Origin: Dyella subtropica
Lineage (GTDB): Bacteria > Pseudomonadota > Gammaproteobacteria > Xanthomonadales > Rhodanobacteraceae
Length of the DNA stretch: 45,494 nt
Assembly (NCBI RefSeq): GCF_026283965.1
Contig: NZ_JAPDPD010000030.1
Location: 1 to 45,494 of the forward strand
Direction: 5' to 3'
The position numbers and the translations under genes are program-made. The notes below the pieces were generated by a model that ran no database searches, was not told the DNA's origin, and was given only the letters and a program-made list of their open reading frames with translations. Positions 34,826-44,024 of this stretch are shown here, piece by piece; within the stretch, counting starts at the first letter, position 1, and each line of letters begins with the position of its first letter.

Positions 34826-35033
34826 TTCTCCCTCCAGAATCACATCCCTTCTAAGCGTAATGTCTGCTCCGGGTCGGACGCGGACACGTTCCGGCCACAA
34901 AGCATCCCCTTTGTGTTGAAGAAGCGCGTCAATTCACGGCCTTCTCATGGTCTCTCGTCACGTCCAGATCGACGACACAAACCGAAGTGATCCCTAGGCC
35001 AGTCCCGCATCATCTCGCGCACCCCAACTCTTC

Positions 35034-35915
35034 TCACGAGAGTCGCAGCGTGTTCACCAGCGCAGACAGTGCAGAAGGCTGATGCTGACGACTGGGATAG
35101 TACATAAAGAAGCCGGGAATCGGCGGCGTCCAATCCTCCAGGACACGGATAAGCAGCCCCTCAGCGATGTCCCCTGCAACCTGCTCTTCATAGACGAAAC
35201 CGAGGCCCGCTCCAGCGAGTGCCGCCTGAATCACCAAGTGCGTGTCGTCGATGATGAGCGGGCCGTTCACGCTGATCGTGACTGACTTTCGTCCGCGCTC
35301 GAACTCCCATCGATAGGGACCACTCGGAAGGCGCAGTGTTATGCATCGATGTTCACTGAGATCCGTCGGCTTCTGTGGAATGCTTCGTGACGAAAAATAG
35401 CCAGGCGATCCCACTACTGCCAGTCGCAACTCCGGCGTGACGCGCACTGCGATCATGTCCTTCTGAATGTACTCGCCGAGCTGAATGCCGGCATCGAACT
35501 CGCCCGCAACGAGATCCACGGGGCCAGTAACGGTGACAACGTCGAGAACGATGTCAGGATAGGCCTCAGCGAATGCCTTGAGCCGTGGCAATAACACCAT
35601 TACCGCGGCCGAGCGTGACATCACAATGCGAAGGCGGCCCGCAGGGCGGCGGCGGACGCTTCGCGCTCTGTCCAGGGCCTGAGCTATCTGCTCAAGCGCC
35701 GGAGACAAATCTTTCAAGAGATCGGCCCCTGCAGCGGTTGGCGCGACGCTCTTCGTTGTCCGAGCGAGAAGATGCAGCTCGAGCCGCTCTTCGAGCCCGC
35801 GGATCGTGTGGCTCAGCGCCGACTGCGAGACGCCTAGCTTTGCCGCTGCTCGAGTAAAGCTTCGTTCTCGGGCAACCATCGCAAAAGTAGCAAGTTCGTT
35901 CAGTTCGTTCCTCAT
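35034..35915 (-). CDS. LysR family transcriptional regulator
   Basis: 293 residues. N-terminal winged helix-turn-helix (FAMVARERSFTRAAAKLGVSQ, then SALSHTIRGLEERLELHLLART) followed by the periplasmic-binding-protein-like effector domain with the typical GRLRIVMSRSAAV, FDAGIQLGE and ALAGAGLGFVYEEQV. It resembles the DNA-binding-competent LTTRs of the YafC/DsdC-like groups, which often act on the divergent gene. The neighbour at 36094 (NTF2-like) is divergent across about 180 bp that includes an AT-rich TTTATGAATATCGCTCAT stretch; a T-N11-A box is plausible there. Confidence 0.92.
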   Translation of the reverse strand: MRNELNELATFAMVARERSFTRAAAKLGVSQSALSHTIRGLEERLELHLLARTTKSVAPTAAGADLLKDLSPALEQIAQALDRARSVRRRPAGRLRIVMSRSAAVMVLLPRLKAFAEAYPDIVLDVVTVTGPVDLVAGEFDAGIQLGEYIQKDMIAVRVTPELRLAVVGSPGYFSSRSIPQKPTDLSEHRCITLRLPSGPYRWEFERGRKSVTISVNGPLIIDDTHLVIQAALAGAGLGFVYEEQVAGDIAEGLLIRVLEDWTPPIPGFFMYYPSRQHQPSALSALVNTLRLS

Positions 35916-36093
35916 AATTTATGAATATCGCTCATGACACCTTCCGTCGCAACAGGACTAGCCTCATAAGCGGCCCCGCCCTACGCTTGCTCGGCAACGT
36001 AACGCCAAGACTTTCGGCCGAGGCACACGCTTGGCACGGAAAACTGCCGGGTCGCATGAAGCGGCTCAGCGCAACCAACTTTCGAGGGCCGCT

Positions 36094-36462
36094 ATGGATT
36101 CCGATGTTTCCGCTTTGCGATCGATCGCTCAGACCTATTTCGACGCCGCCTATGAAATGGATGCCGAGAAATTTGCATCCGTATTTCATCCATCGAGTTT
36201 CGTGACAAAGATCGGCGAAGACGGCGACGTGAGTGTGACGCCGATTGCGGCGTGGCTAGCCGCCGTACGCAACATGAGAGCTCCGAAACAGCAGGGCTTC
36301 GAGCGCGATGACCAGATCCTTTCCATAGATGTTGAGAAGGAACTCGCGGTCGTGAAGGTGAAATTCCAAGTCCCGCCGCGGGTCTTCACGGACATGCTGT
36401 CATGCTTGAAGGTTCATGGAACGTGGAAGATCGTCCAGAAGGTGATGACTTCGAACACGTAA
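36094..36462 (+). CDS. NTF2-like / putative lumazine-binding family protein
   Basis: 122 residues of the NTF2-like cone fold: LRSIAQTYFDAAYEMDAEKFASVFHPSS is the first helix pair, followed by strands around VTPIAAWLAAVRNM, ILSIDVEKELAVVKVKFQ and LSCLKVHGTWKIVQKV. It resembles the putative lumazine-binding (SnoaL-like) group. Substrate unknown. The ATG at 36094 has CGAGGG about 7 nt before it; the frame upstream to 36031 lacks such a site. Divergent from the LysR regulator, which probably controls it. Confidence 0.82.
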   Translation: MDSDVSALRSIAQTYFDAAYEMDAEKFASVFHPSSFVTKIGEDGDVSVTPIAAWLAAVRNMRAPKQQGFERDDQILSIDVEKELAVVKVKFQVPPRVFTDMLSCLKVHGTWKIVQKVMTSNT

Positions 36463-36586
36463 CAATGGCCCAAGTGAGTGATATATCTACGACCGATCCG
36501 CTCTAGAAGACAGCCGTTGCCGTGATTTCGCACCATCGTAAAGATCCCGGCTCCGCTTCTGGCGAATCGTCAGGCCTTCACTGGCA

Positions 36587-36898
36587 CTACGGCAGCTTGA
36601 ACTTGCGAGTGGCGCGTAGCGGCCAGATTGATGTGAAGCGGGTGCCGCCCACCACGCGGAAGGCGGCTGACATGCTGTTCAGAACGCCCAATTCTTCCAG
36701 AACGTCTTTTGCGCGCCGAAAGGAATGTCGCGGGTCGGACGTGAGCATGAACAGATTGATCTCTTTTGGACTGACATCGTAGCCCTCCAGTTCGACTGCA
36801 TCGCCCAATGCCTCCTTCAACTTACCCTCCATCGCCGCAAGAAAGGCTTCGTCGGCCAGAGACTTGCGCCAGAACTTGATGATGAGCTGATAGTCCAT
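36587..36898 (-). CDS. Conserved-looking hypothetical protein
   Basis: 103 residues beginning MDYQLIIKFWRKSLADEAFL, with an alternating alpha/beta pattern (AMEGKLKEALGD, EINLFMLTSDPRHSFRRAKD, GGTRFTSIWPL) and the basic end RATRKFKLP. No domain recognised; it could be an immunity-type or small cytoplasmic protein. No convincing neighbour link. Good codon bias and the ordered secondary-structure pattern support it as real. Confidence 0.6.
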   Translation of the reverse strand: MDYQLIIKFWRKSLADEAFLAAMEGKLKEALGDAVELEGYDVSPKEINLFMLTSDPRHSFRRAKDVLEELGVLNSMSAAFRVVGGTRFTSIWPLRATRKFKLP

Positions 36899-36983
36899 CG
36901 GGCGATTGTAGGCCCAACTGCCCCTTTAAGCGGCCCCAGCGGGTGCAGCCCGTATCAGTACTTCACAGGCTCAGCCGGCGCAC

Positions 36984-37196
36984 CTAAGCACGTGGCGGCG
37001 CGGCAAGCGGCGGAGTGCCTTGGTGAAACAGAGTCTTCAGCTGTGAACGTAGTTCTGACGTGTCGACGTGCTTGTGCACGGTGACCGCATGCTGGACGGC
37101 CGCCTCAAGAAGCTCGCTTTCGGAATCTGCAGAAAGCGCGACTGAACAGTTCATTTCGCTCGGAAATTCGCGACAATCGATATACATGCGCGTCAT
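36984..37196 (-). CDS. DUF1059 family small protein
   Basis: 70 residues. The start MTRMYIDCREFPSEMNCSVAL and the middle ESELLEAAVQHAVTVHKHVD are the DUF1059 signature, with the two conserved cysteines (Cys8 and Cys17). Function unknown; family members are small and cytoplasmic, often stress-associated. Encoded next to the nitric-oxide module but in the opposite direction to nsrR. Confidence 0.85.
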   Translation of the reverse strand: MTRMYIDCREFPSEMNCSVALSADSESELLEAAVQHAVTVHKHVDTSELRSQLKTLFHQGTPPLAAPPRA

Positions 37197-37431
37197 GACG
37201 TTCTCCCGGTCGGGAAGTGGTCTCGTGGGCTACCGAAATAGTCGTGGACGAAAAGTTACCCCGCCCGCACCATGCTGCCGCGAGGGGGAAACCCCGGTTA
37301 CATGTTCGTTATGAGTGCGTGACGGATTAAGTGCGCCGCCAGGAACCGCCCCAACCCATCTACCAGCAAATCGCCCGACCACCTTGCCGGCATGCGCGGG
37401 TAGCATGGGCGCTCCTTCGGAACCCATCGCA
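37197..37431. promoter_or_regulatory. Intergenic region before nsrR
   Basis: About 235 bp between the divergent DUF1059 gene and nsrR. No gene is seen. Short GC-rich inverted segments occur around 37370-37400 (GCATGCGC). No copy of the AAGATG NsrR-type palindrome was found here, so autoregulation is not visible. Confidence 0.4.
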
Positions 37432-37866
37432 ATGAGACTGACCCTTCAAACCGACTACTCCTTGCGCTTGCTGATGTACCTGGCCGTGCAAGGCGACCGC
37501 CGTTCGTCCATCCACGAAATCGCTACTCAATTTGAGATTTCAAAAAATCATCTGATGAAAGTAACGCAGCGATTGGCGGCGCTCGGCTATGTCGATGCGC
37601 TGCGTGGACGCAGTGGTGGGCTGAAGCTGGCTGGTGATCCGGCGCAAGTTTGCATAGGTGATGTCGTCCGCGCGATGGAGCCGGATTTTGCGATCGTGGA
37701 ATGCTTCGGTTCCGAAAACACGTGCACCATCACGCCAGTCTGCGCGCTACGCCATGTGCTGGACGAAGCGCGCGAAAGCTTTCTCGGCGTATTGGATAGC
37801 TACACACTGAAGCAGTTGGTGGCGCGACCGGGGAAATTGCGGATCGCGCTCAACATCGTGACCTGA
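37432..37866 (+). CDS. nsrR: Nitric-oxide-sensing Rrf2 family repressor
   Basis: 144 residues of the Rrf2 family. N-terminal winged helix with MRLTLQTDYSLRLLMYLAVQ and the recognition helix QFEISKNHLMKVTQRLAALG; the wing carries GRSGGLKLA. Three cysteines (Cys91, Cys98, Cys104 in CFGSENTCTITPVC) are the Fe-S ligands of NsrR. NO destroys the cluster and relieves repression. The gene is convergent with hmp (11 bp between stops), and an NsrR-type palindrome lies before hmp. ATG 37432 begins at the canonical Rrf2 N-terminus. Confidence 0.94.
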   Translation: MRLTLQTDYSLRLLMYLAVQGDRRSSIHEIATQFEISKNHLMKVTQRLAALGYVDALRGRSGGLKLAGDPAQVCIGDVVRAMEPDFAIVECFGSENTCTITPVCALRHVLDEARESFLGVLDSYTLKQLVARPGKLRIALNIVT

Positions 37867-37876
37867 TCGCCGCGCG

Positions 37877-39085
37877 TCAGCCGAGCGATGCGCCAAAGAA
37901 CTCGGCGTGGATGCGCGAATCTGGTATGCCCGCCTGCTTCAGCGAGGCCATCTGCGCGCTCATGAAGCCGCGTGGACCGCAGATGTAATAGTCCGCATCA
38001 GCCAGGTGATCCTGTACGGCAATCTGCCCGGCATCGATACGACCTTGTTTGTCGTAGTGCCGGCCCGCGACGTCGGCCGCGCCGATCTCCTCGTAGTAGA
38101 TCTCCACCTTCAACTTCTCATGCCGTTCGGCCATCGTCCTGATCCAATCGTTCATGGCGTGTACGTCGCGATTGCGCGTGGCATGAGCAAAATGGATCAG
38201 GCGCTTCGGCTGTTCCCTGGCGATATGTCCCAACATGCCTAGCATCGGCGTGATGCCCACACCACCACTCAGCAATACCAGTGGCGTGTCTTTCTCCTGA
38301 TCCACCATGAAGTGGCCCTGCGGGAAAGAAAGCTCGATGACATCGCCTTCGCCGACACCGACATGGAGCGCGGTGGATACCTTTCCTGCCGGCGCATGCC
38401 CACTGGCATCTTGGCGTTTTACGGTGAGGCGCAGATGATCGTGATGCGGCGCATCCGATAGGCTGTATTGGCGCACCTGCGTCATGCCGGTCGCGTCCAT
38501 CGTGCGCACCGACACGAACTGCCCCGGCTGAAAGGGCGGCAGCAATCCGTCATCCGTTGGCTTTAGATAGAACGAGGCAATTTCGCTGCTTTCGCGCACC
38601 GTGCGAATCACCCGGAACGGACGCCAGCCGGACCAGCCGCCTTTCGTCGTAGCGGCGTTTGTATACAGGGCCTGTTCGGCTTCAATGAGCGCGTCGGCCA
38701 GTTGCCCGTACGCTGCGGCCCACGCTTCCAGCACCTGCGTTGTCGCGGCGCTCCCCATCACTTCGCCGATGGCCGCAAGCAGATGGCGACCGACGATGGG
38801 ATAGTGCTCCGCGCGAATGCCCATGCTTACGTGCTTGGCCGTTATCACCTTGATCACCGGCGCCAGCACTGACGTATCGTCGATGTTTTCCGCGTAGCCA
38901 AGCACGGCCAGCGCAAGCGCCTGCTGCTGTTCGCCGGTAGCCTGATGGCTCATGTTGAACAAGTGCTTGAGTTCGGGATTCGCCTGGAACATGCGCGAAT
39001 AGAAGTTCTTCGTCAGTGTCAGTCCGTGCGCCTTCAGAGCTGGCACGCAGCTTTTGACGATGTCGCGTTGGGCTTGGGTAAGCAT
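37877..39085 (-). CDS. hmp: Flavohaemoglobin, nitric oxide dioxygenase
   Basis: 402 residues. Globin domain (1-140) with haem-proximal His85 (AKHVSMGI), Tyr29 and Gln53; FAD-binding beta-barrel with RQYSLSD; NAD-binding part with LLSGGVGITPMLGML and YYICGPRGFM near the C-terminus. It oxidises NO to nitrate using O2 and NADH in the cytoplasm, giving NO detoxification. An NsrR-type palindrome 23 bp upstream of the start indicates NO-induced control by the convergent nsrR. Confidence 0.97.
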   Translation of the reverse strand: MLTQAQRDIVKSCVPALKAHGLTLTKNFYSRMFQANPELKHLFNMSHQATGEQQQALALAVLGYAENIDDTSVLAPVIKVITAKHVSMGIRAEHYPIVGRHLLAAIGEVMGSAATTQVLEAWAAAYGQLADALIEAEQALYTNAATTKGGWSGWRPFRVIRTVRESSEIASFYLKPTDDGLLPPFQPGQFVSVRTMDATGMTQVRQYSLSDAPHHDHLRLTVKRQDASGHAPAGKVSTALHVGVGEGDVIELSFPQGHFMVDQEKDTPLVLLSGGVGITPMLGMLGHIAREQPKRLIHFAHATRNRDVHAMNDWIRTMAERHEKLKVEIYYEEIGAADVAGRHYDKQGRIDAGQIAVQDHLADADYYICGPRGFMSAQMASLKQAGIPDSRIHAEFFGASLG

Positions 39086-39108
39086 GGGGATATGCGCCTG
39101 TCGCTTTA

Positions 39109-39131
39109 AAGATGTATCAAGAATACATCTT
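39109..39131. promoter_or_regulatory. NsrR-type operator before hmp
   Basis: AAGATGTAT-CAAGA-ATACATCTT, a perfect palindrome with 9-bp arms and a 5-bp centre, 23 bp upstream of the hmp start. It matches the known NsrR consensus AAGATGyATTT...AAATrCATCTT in its outer arms and spacing. Occupancy would block hmp transcription; NO relieves it. Confidence 0.88.
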
Positions 39132-39293
39132 ATAAAATGCGTCCTGTCGCACTGCGACGCCCTGCCGCATACGAGCCGGCTTGCGTGTCTAGGCGCTGAG
39201 TGCGGCGCTACCGCCAGCCGTCCAGCGCGAGAAAGATATCGATCTCATCACGATTGAGGGTGGCATCTGAAGTTGATACCGAAAGGGTTAAGG

Positions 39294-39319
39294 ATCACCG
39301 ACCTCGGTGTCTCGGTGAT
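39294..39319 (-). terminator. Terminator-like hairpin downstream of the GH63-like gene
   Basis: An 8-bp stem, ATCACCGA pairing with TCGGTGAT, 38 bp after the end of the GH63-like gene on its strand. The rest of 39137-39357 shows no gene. The terminator assignment is positional. Confidence 0.5.
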
Positions 39320-39357
39320 TTCCCGACGCCGCTCGCAGCAGGTTTACATCGCGGCCA

Positions 39358-41397
39358 TTACTCGGTTTGGAGAGCGGCTTGTGTCTCCCCTGTCCTCTTC
39401 TGCAACAGCAGCAGATAGCTGGCCGCCGACCAGCTGAAGTTGCGCGACTGATAGCCCTGGCCGGTCAACGGGTCGTAGTTTTCATAGAAGGGGGCCTGCT
39501 GCGTCAGGCCCTTGGCGTTGAGCACCAGGCGGCGGGCCATGGTGTCAGCCTGCTGTGCGTAGCCGTAACGCCTCAGCGCCTCCACGCCGAAATAGGCCTG
39601 GTCGAGCCAGACGGGGCCGCGCCAATAGCCCTTGATCGGCGAGAACCGCGGATCGTCCGCGGCAAGCGTCGGGAATGGCATGACCGTGGCGAACTTGTGG
39701 GGGTCCAACATCACTCGAACCACGGCGCGGGCCTGATCGGCGCTTGCCACGCCGGCCCAAAGGGGTGTCCAGCCCTCCGAACCATAAATGCGCACGTGAT
39801 CATCGCGGCCCAGTTTGGCGTCGAAGAAGTAACCCAGCGTCTCGTCGAACATCCGCGCTTGAATAGGAGCCTTCATTGCCGCGGCTTCTTTCAGCCACTG
39901 CTGGTGATCCTGGGTTTTGCCGAGGACGGCTGCGACTTGCGCCAGGTCGAGCTTTTCCTTGTAGAGATAGGTGTTGAGATCGACAGACTCCTGGTCGATG
40001 GACCAGGCAGCTTCGCCATTGGCGAGCATCGCGGCGTCGTCGAAGCGAACAGCGTTGTCCATGCCGCTTTCCCACGCGGCGGCGATCTTGGTTCCGTCCG
40101 TCGAACCAAATTCGGCCAGGCCGTTGTGATCGTGGTCGCGTGCCTTGAACCACCAGCGGTGATAGCGCACCAGCTTGTCGTACATCTCGACCAGGAAGGC
40201 CTTGTCGCCGGAGGCACGGTACAGCTCCAGCGCCGCCCATACGGCGAGCGGCGGTTTGCTGTCCCGCTCGTTGTTGTTCGCCTTATCCAGGTAGATACAG
40301 TCGGGAACCATGCCGTCGGCGGCCTGGTAGTCGAACATGGCGCGCATCTGGTCGCGTGCCAGTGCTGGTGCAAAGTGAGCCAGCGCTGCCGTGTGCTTCC
40401 AGGAATCCCAGGCCCAGAAGCCGTTGAAATCGGGGTTTGAATACGAGGGGATGACACCGTCGTGATGGATGTCGCCACGCGCCGCGCGCCAATTGCCAAG
40501 CAGCGTCATCACGGCCTTCACTGAAACTCGCTGCGCCGTGTCATTGGGCAAACCCGGAAGCTGGCTCGATGCGACGGACTTCACGTAACCAGCCCACCGT
40601 TCCTGATGCTTGGACCACGCGGTAGCGTAGTCGACAGGTGCCGGTGTTTCGGTACGGGCGTCATAGAGCAGCGTTTGTTCGACGAAGACGGTCGCGGTCT
40701 GCTCTGGTTTCAGATGCAGTGGCTGGTCCAGGTCGATGCGATAGTCGACTCCCGACAGGGTGGCTCGGTAGCCGGGTGCGCCGTCGGCGTGAAGTCGTGT
40801 GGTCAGCTTCGAATTCGAGTGAGCGAAGGTTTGCGTCACCGCATCCCCGTCCTTGCCGAGCCCGCTCTCCTGCGCCGGCATCACGCGGCCTTCGACAGAA
40901 AGATTGACATCCTTCGCCTCCGCCGCCGTCAGCTCGATCCGCACGAGCGCGTGCCAGGAGTCGGCAAAGAACAGGGTCTGGCGCACCGTCAGGCCCTGTC
41001 CGGCAAAACGGCGAACCAGGTAACCGGGGGCTGCGTGGTCTTCGGAGGGGATCAGGGCGATAGGCTGGCGATTCGTGGTGTCTTTGAGCGCCAATTGTGC
41101 GAAGCGCGCGCCAACCCATTGGCCGTCGCCCAGGCTGTGTACGAACGGGCCGGAGAAGCCCGTGGATGTGTCGTTGGCACGCGGCAGGCTGTAGCCGTGC
41201 CACGAGCCGGCATCGAAAAAGATATTGAAGCTTCGATCCGTTGGCGTCTGTGGCGTGCCATGCAGGTCGAGCAAGTCGAGGTAACGCGCATCATCGCCGG
41301 CCACACGAGCCGCTGACTCAGCGCAGACGTTCCCGCCAGCACAGGCAAGTGCGAGGGCTGCGGCAGCGGCGATCAGGGGTCTGATGGATGGGCGCAT
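39358..41397 (-). CDS. Secreted GH63-like glycoside hydrolase
   Basis: 679 residues with a Sec signal (PLIAAAAALALACAGGNVCA). N-terminal beta-sandwich (about 30-270), then an (alpha/alpha)6 barrel with the GH63/GH37-type motifs GFWAWDSWKHTAALAH, DYQAADGMVPDCIYLD, GSEGWTPLWAG, KGYWRGPVWLDQAYFG and ENYDPLTGQG. It resembles E. coli YgjK, an alpha-glucosidase-like enzyme. The likely role is trimming glucose or galactose-containing oligosaccharides outside the cytoplasm alongside the alpha-galactosidases. It lies 95 bp downstream of the TonB receptor gene on the same strand, probably in one transcript, though a 14-bp hairpin intervenes. Confidence 0.88.
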   Translation of the reverse strand: MRPSIRPLIAAAAALALACAGGNVCAESAARVAGDDARYLDLLDLHGTPQTPTDRSFNIFFDAGSWHGYSLPRANDTSTGFSGPFVHSLGDGQWVGARFAQLALKDTTNRQPIALIPSEDHAAPGYLVRRFAGQGLTVRQTLFFADSWHALVRIELTAAEAKDVNLSVEGRVMPAQESGLGKDGDAVTQTFAHSNSKLTTRLHADGAPGYRATLSGVDYRIDLDQPLHLKPEQTATVFVEQTLLYDARTETPAPVDYATAWSKHQERWAGYVKSVASSQLPGLPNDTAQRVSVKAVMTLLGNWRAARGDIHHDGVIPSYSNPDFNGFWAWDSWKHTAALAHFAPALARDQMRAMFDYQAADGMVPDCIYLDKANNNERDSKPPLAVWAALELYRASGDKAFLVEMYDKLVRYHRWWFKARDHDHNGLAEFGSTDGTKIAAAWESGMDNAVRFDDAAMLANGEAAWSIDQESVDLNTYLYKEKLDLAQVAAVLGKTQDHQQWLKEAAAMKAPIQARMFDETLGYFFDAKLGRDDHVRIYGSEGWTPLWAGVASADQARAVVRVMLDPHKFATVMPFPTLAADDPRFSPIKGYWRGPVWLDQAYFGVEALRRYGYAQQADTMARRLVLNAKGLTQQAPFYENYDPLTGQGYQSRNFSWSAASYLLLLQKRTGETQAALQTE

Positions 41398-41425
41398 AAC
41401 TGATATTCCCTTAACTCGTTGTCAA

Positions 41426-41459
41426 GCTCGTCATCCCGGGTTCCGCCGGGATGACGAGC
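41426..41459 (-). terminator. Hairpin between the TonB receptor and GH63-like genes
   Basis: A perfect 14-bp stem, GCTCGTCATCCCGG pairing with CCGGGATGACGAGC, with a 6-nt loop. It belongs to the xanthomonad CGTCATCCCGG repeat type. It could end part of the receptor transcript and so lower the downstream gene's expression. Confidence 0.6.
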
Positions 41460-41492
41460 AAAGAGGCCTTTTCGAGGTGCCCAGAATAGTCC

Positions 41493-44024
41493 TCAGAACT
41501 TGTACTTAGCCTGGAAGTTCACCTCACGCCCTTCGATCGAGCGAGCAAGGATCACGCCGCCACCGCTGGCAAAGCCGAACAAGCGGGCGTTGCCTTCCGT
41601 GATACCGATCTGGTTGGTCATATTGGTGCCGCGAAGCGTCAGCTGCCAGTTCTGGCCGATGTTGGCGATGGCACCGAAGCTCAGGGCGTAATAGCTGCCC
41701 AGCGGCTGCTGTTGAAGCTGGTCGCCGTAGCGATCGCCCATATGCTCATAGGTGACCCAGAACTTCATGCTGCCCCAGCTGGTTGGCATGGTATAGGAGG
41801 GCGTCAGGCGGTACTGGAGTTTCGGCTGACGATCCAGACGCTTGCCGTTGATGCTGCTGCATAGATTGCTGCCGTCCTGTCCGACGTAGGGCACGCAACT
41901 GTCGTAACCCGAGTAGTGGCCGTCCATGTAGTTGCCGCTCAGCGCGACCGAAAAATGCTCGAACGGTGTGACCGTCACCTGCGCGTTGAGGCCCTTGGTC
42001 ACGGAGCCGTAGACGAGGTTGACCTGTCCGCTGCTGAGCATGATCGAGTACGGCACGCCGTGGAACAATCGGCGATAGGCACTGATGTCGGCGAAGATCC
42101 AGGGCGCCTGGTATTTGAAGCCGACTTCCATGTTGTGGATCTTCTCCGTCGGTGGCTTCTGCAGGTTCACCATATCGTCGAAGCTCGGCAGGAAAACGCC
42201 ATCGTTGACGCGCCCATAGACGCTCATGTTCTTGCTCAGTGCGTAGTTCGCGCCCACGGTCCACGATGGCGCGCTGCGCGAACCCGAAATGTGCTGGTAG
42301 CTGTTGGTCAGGTATTCGGCGTTGTTGTTGTAGACGGTGTACGGGTTGTTATCGAGATCGCCGGAGGTGGTGTTCTGGAACGAACCACCGATGTCGTCAT
42401 GCTGGATGCGCATGCCGCCGTCGAGCCGCCACTTGCCGATGTTCCACTCGTCGGCAAGGAAGAACGCCGTGGTGGTGGCGTGCCAGCGTTCGTTGAATGC
42501 CATCCACGACTGCGGCTGGGAATTCCAGAACGTGCCGCGCGAGTCGGTCAGGGCGTAGGTGTTGGTGCCATCGCTCAGGTTGACCACGATCGGATTCGGG
42601 TTGTTCTTCGCCTGCAGCAACTGATTGGAGCCGTTGGCTTCCGAATGATGTTCGGAGAACACGGCCGTGTAGTTGCCGAAGGTCAGCGTGTTGCCCTCGA
42701 ACAGTTCCTTGCTCAGATGAAATTCGTTGCTGACCGACTGGATGCGCTTGTGGATGTACTCGGGGTTCTGAACGGTGACGTTCTCGTTCATGTTCGCCGG
42801 CTTGCCGTTGGTGTACGTAGCCGTCGCGGTCAGGTTGGAAGGAAGGCCGAACGACGCGCTGGTGTCCGAGATGAAGCCGGAGAGCGAGGTCGGATTCGCA
42901 CCGGTGCTGAAGAACGCACTGGTATCCATGTTGCCGGCGACAAAAATGAATTTGTCCGAAAGCGCCCAGCCGTTGTCGAACGCCAGATCCAGATTGCCGC
43001 CCAGCATGTGCACATCGCCGCCCTGGCCATTGGCCATGTCGACGTTTATACCGCCCGGCGAGCAGCCCGCGGTGAAGCACGGCGTGGTCTCGAAGAACTG
43101 GTGCCGGTCGGCATTGCTGCCGAAGGTGCCGGTCAACGGGCTAAAGCCGGGGTAGGCCGAGAACTTGCCGGGAGCAGGGTTGAGGATGGGCGTGTCGGTG
43201 ACGAACTGGTTCTTGTCCTTCAGGTCGCGCGCGTAGAACATGATCGAGCCGTGCTGGAGATCATGGCTCAACGTAGCGGTGAGCTGGCCGCCCTTGTCGG
43301 CGGCAAACTGCGGGTCGCGCACACCGTCGGACCTGCGCCAGAAGCCGCCGATGCTGCCGTACCAGCCACTGTCCTTGCCGATGGGGAAGCCGTAGAAGCC
43401 ATCGAGGCGCACCATGCCTTCCGAGCCATAAGTGAGGCCGACGTCGCCCGAGGGTGTGCCGGTGCCCTCGCGGAGAATGAAGTTCGCAATGAGTCCCGGC
43501 TGGCCGTTGCCATACAGCACCGAGGGGCCGCCCTGCAGGGCTTCGACGCGATCGATGGTGTCATCGAGGCGGAACATGGCGTCGGTGAAGTAATCCCACT
43601 TCGGGAACAGCGGCGAGCCGTTCATCTGCAAGGTGACGAACGGTGCACCGCTGTCCGACGGAAAGCCGGCGACCTCGATGTTTGCGCCGGTCTGGCCGCC
43701 GGACGATTCCGGATAGACGCCAGGCGATACCTTGAGAAGATCCGACACGCTGATGGGGTTGAGCTCTTTGATCTGGTCGCGCGTCGCGGTGGTAATCGAG
43801 TAACTCGCGTCGATTCGCTTGATGCCGCCGGAGGTCGAATTGCCGGAGACCACGACCTGGTCGAGCGTCTGAGCGGATTTCGTCTCCGCTGCCTTGGGTT
43901 TGCTCTGGTCAGCGGACGGTGTGGCTTGGGTCGATGCATCCTGGGCATGGACGGCACCGGCCGCCAACATGGCGCCGATCGCCAGCGCCAGGACCTGGCG
44001 GTTGAACTGCTTGCAAGTGCTCAT
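41493..44024 (-). CDS. TonB-dependent outer-membrane receptor
   Basis: 843 residues from the ATG preceded by GGAGGGG. Signal peptide (QVLALAIGAMLAAGAVHAQ), then a TonB-box-like TLDQVVVSG, a plug with KELNPISVSDLLKVSPGVYP, IEVAGFPSD, DRVEALQGGPSVLYGNGQPG and ANFIL, and a 22-strand-type barrel ending in the aromatic EVNFQAKYKF. Family members import large ligands through TonB energy. The operator upstream, and the neighbours GH63-like hydrolase and GntR regulator, suggest alpha-galactoside or related oligosaccharide uptake rather than siderophore uptake. An in-frame GTG at 44093 is not favoured. Confidence 0.93.
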   Translation of the reverse strand: MSTCKQFNRQVLALAIGAMLAAGAVHAQDASTQATPSADQSKPKAAETKSAQTLDQVVVSGNSTSGGIKRIDASYSITTATRDQIKELNPISVSDLLKVSPGVYPESSGGQTGANIEVAGFPSDSGAPFVTLQMNGSPLFPKWDYFTDAMFRLDDTIDRVEALQGGPSVLYGNGQPGLIANFILREGTGTPSGDVGLTYGSEGMVRLDGFYGFPIGKDSGWYGSIGGFWRRSDGVRDPQFAADKGGQLTATLSHDLQHGSIMFYARDLKDKNQFVTDTPILNPAPGKFSAYPGFSPLTGTFGSNADRHQFFETTPCFTAGCSPGGINVDMANGQGGDVHMLGGNLDLAFDNGWALSDKFIFVAGNMDTSAFFSTGANPTSLSGFISDTSASFGLPSNLTATATYTNGKPANMNENVTVQNPEYIHKRIQSVSNEFHLSKELFEGNTLTFGNYTAVFSEHHSEANGSNQLLQAKNNPNPIVVNLSDGTNTYALTDSRGTFWNSQPQSWMAFNERWHATTTAFFLADEWNIGKWRLDGGMRIQHDDIGGSFQNTTSGDLDNNPYTVYNNNAEYLTNSYQHISGSRSAPSWTVGANYALSKNMSVYGRVNDGVFLPSFDDMVNLQKPPTEKIHNMEVGFKYQAPWIFADISAYRRLFHGVPYSIMLSSGQVNLVYGSVTKGLNAQVTVTPFEHFSVALSGNYMDGHYSGYDSCVPYVGQDGSNLCSSINGKRLDRQPKLQYRLTPSYTMPTSWGSMKFWVTYEHMGDRYGDQLQQQPLGSYYALSFGAIANIGQNWQLTLRGTNMTNQIGITEGNARLFGFASGGGVILARSIEGREVNFQAKYKF

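Noticed and set aside
39109-39131. Possible further copy of the galactose-regulon operator
   Set aside because: The palindrome AAGATGTAT/ATACATCTT matches the NsrR consensus and lacks the TTGT-N3-ACAA core.
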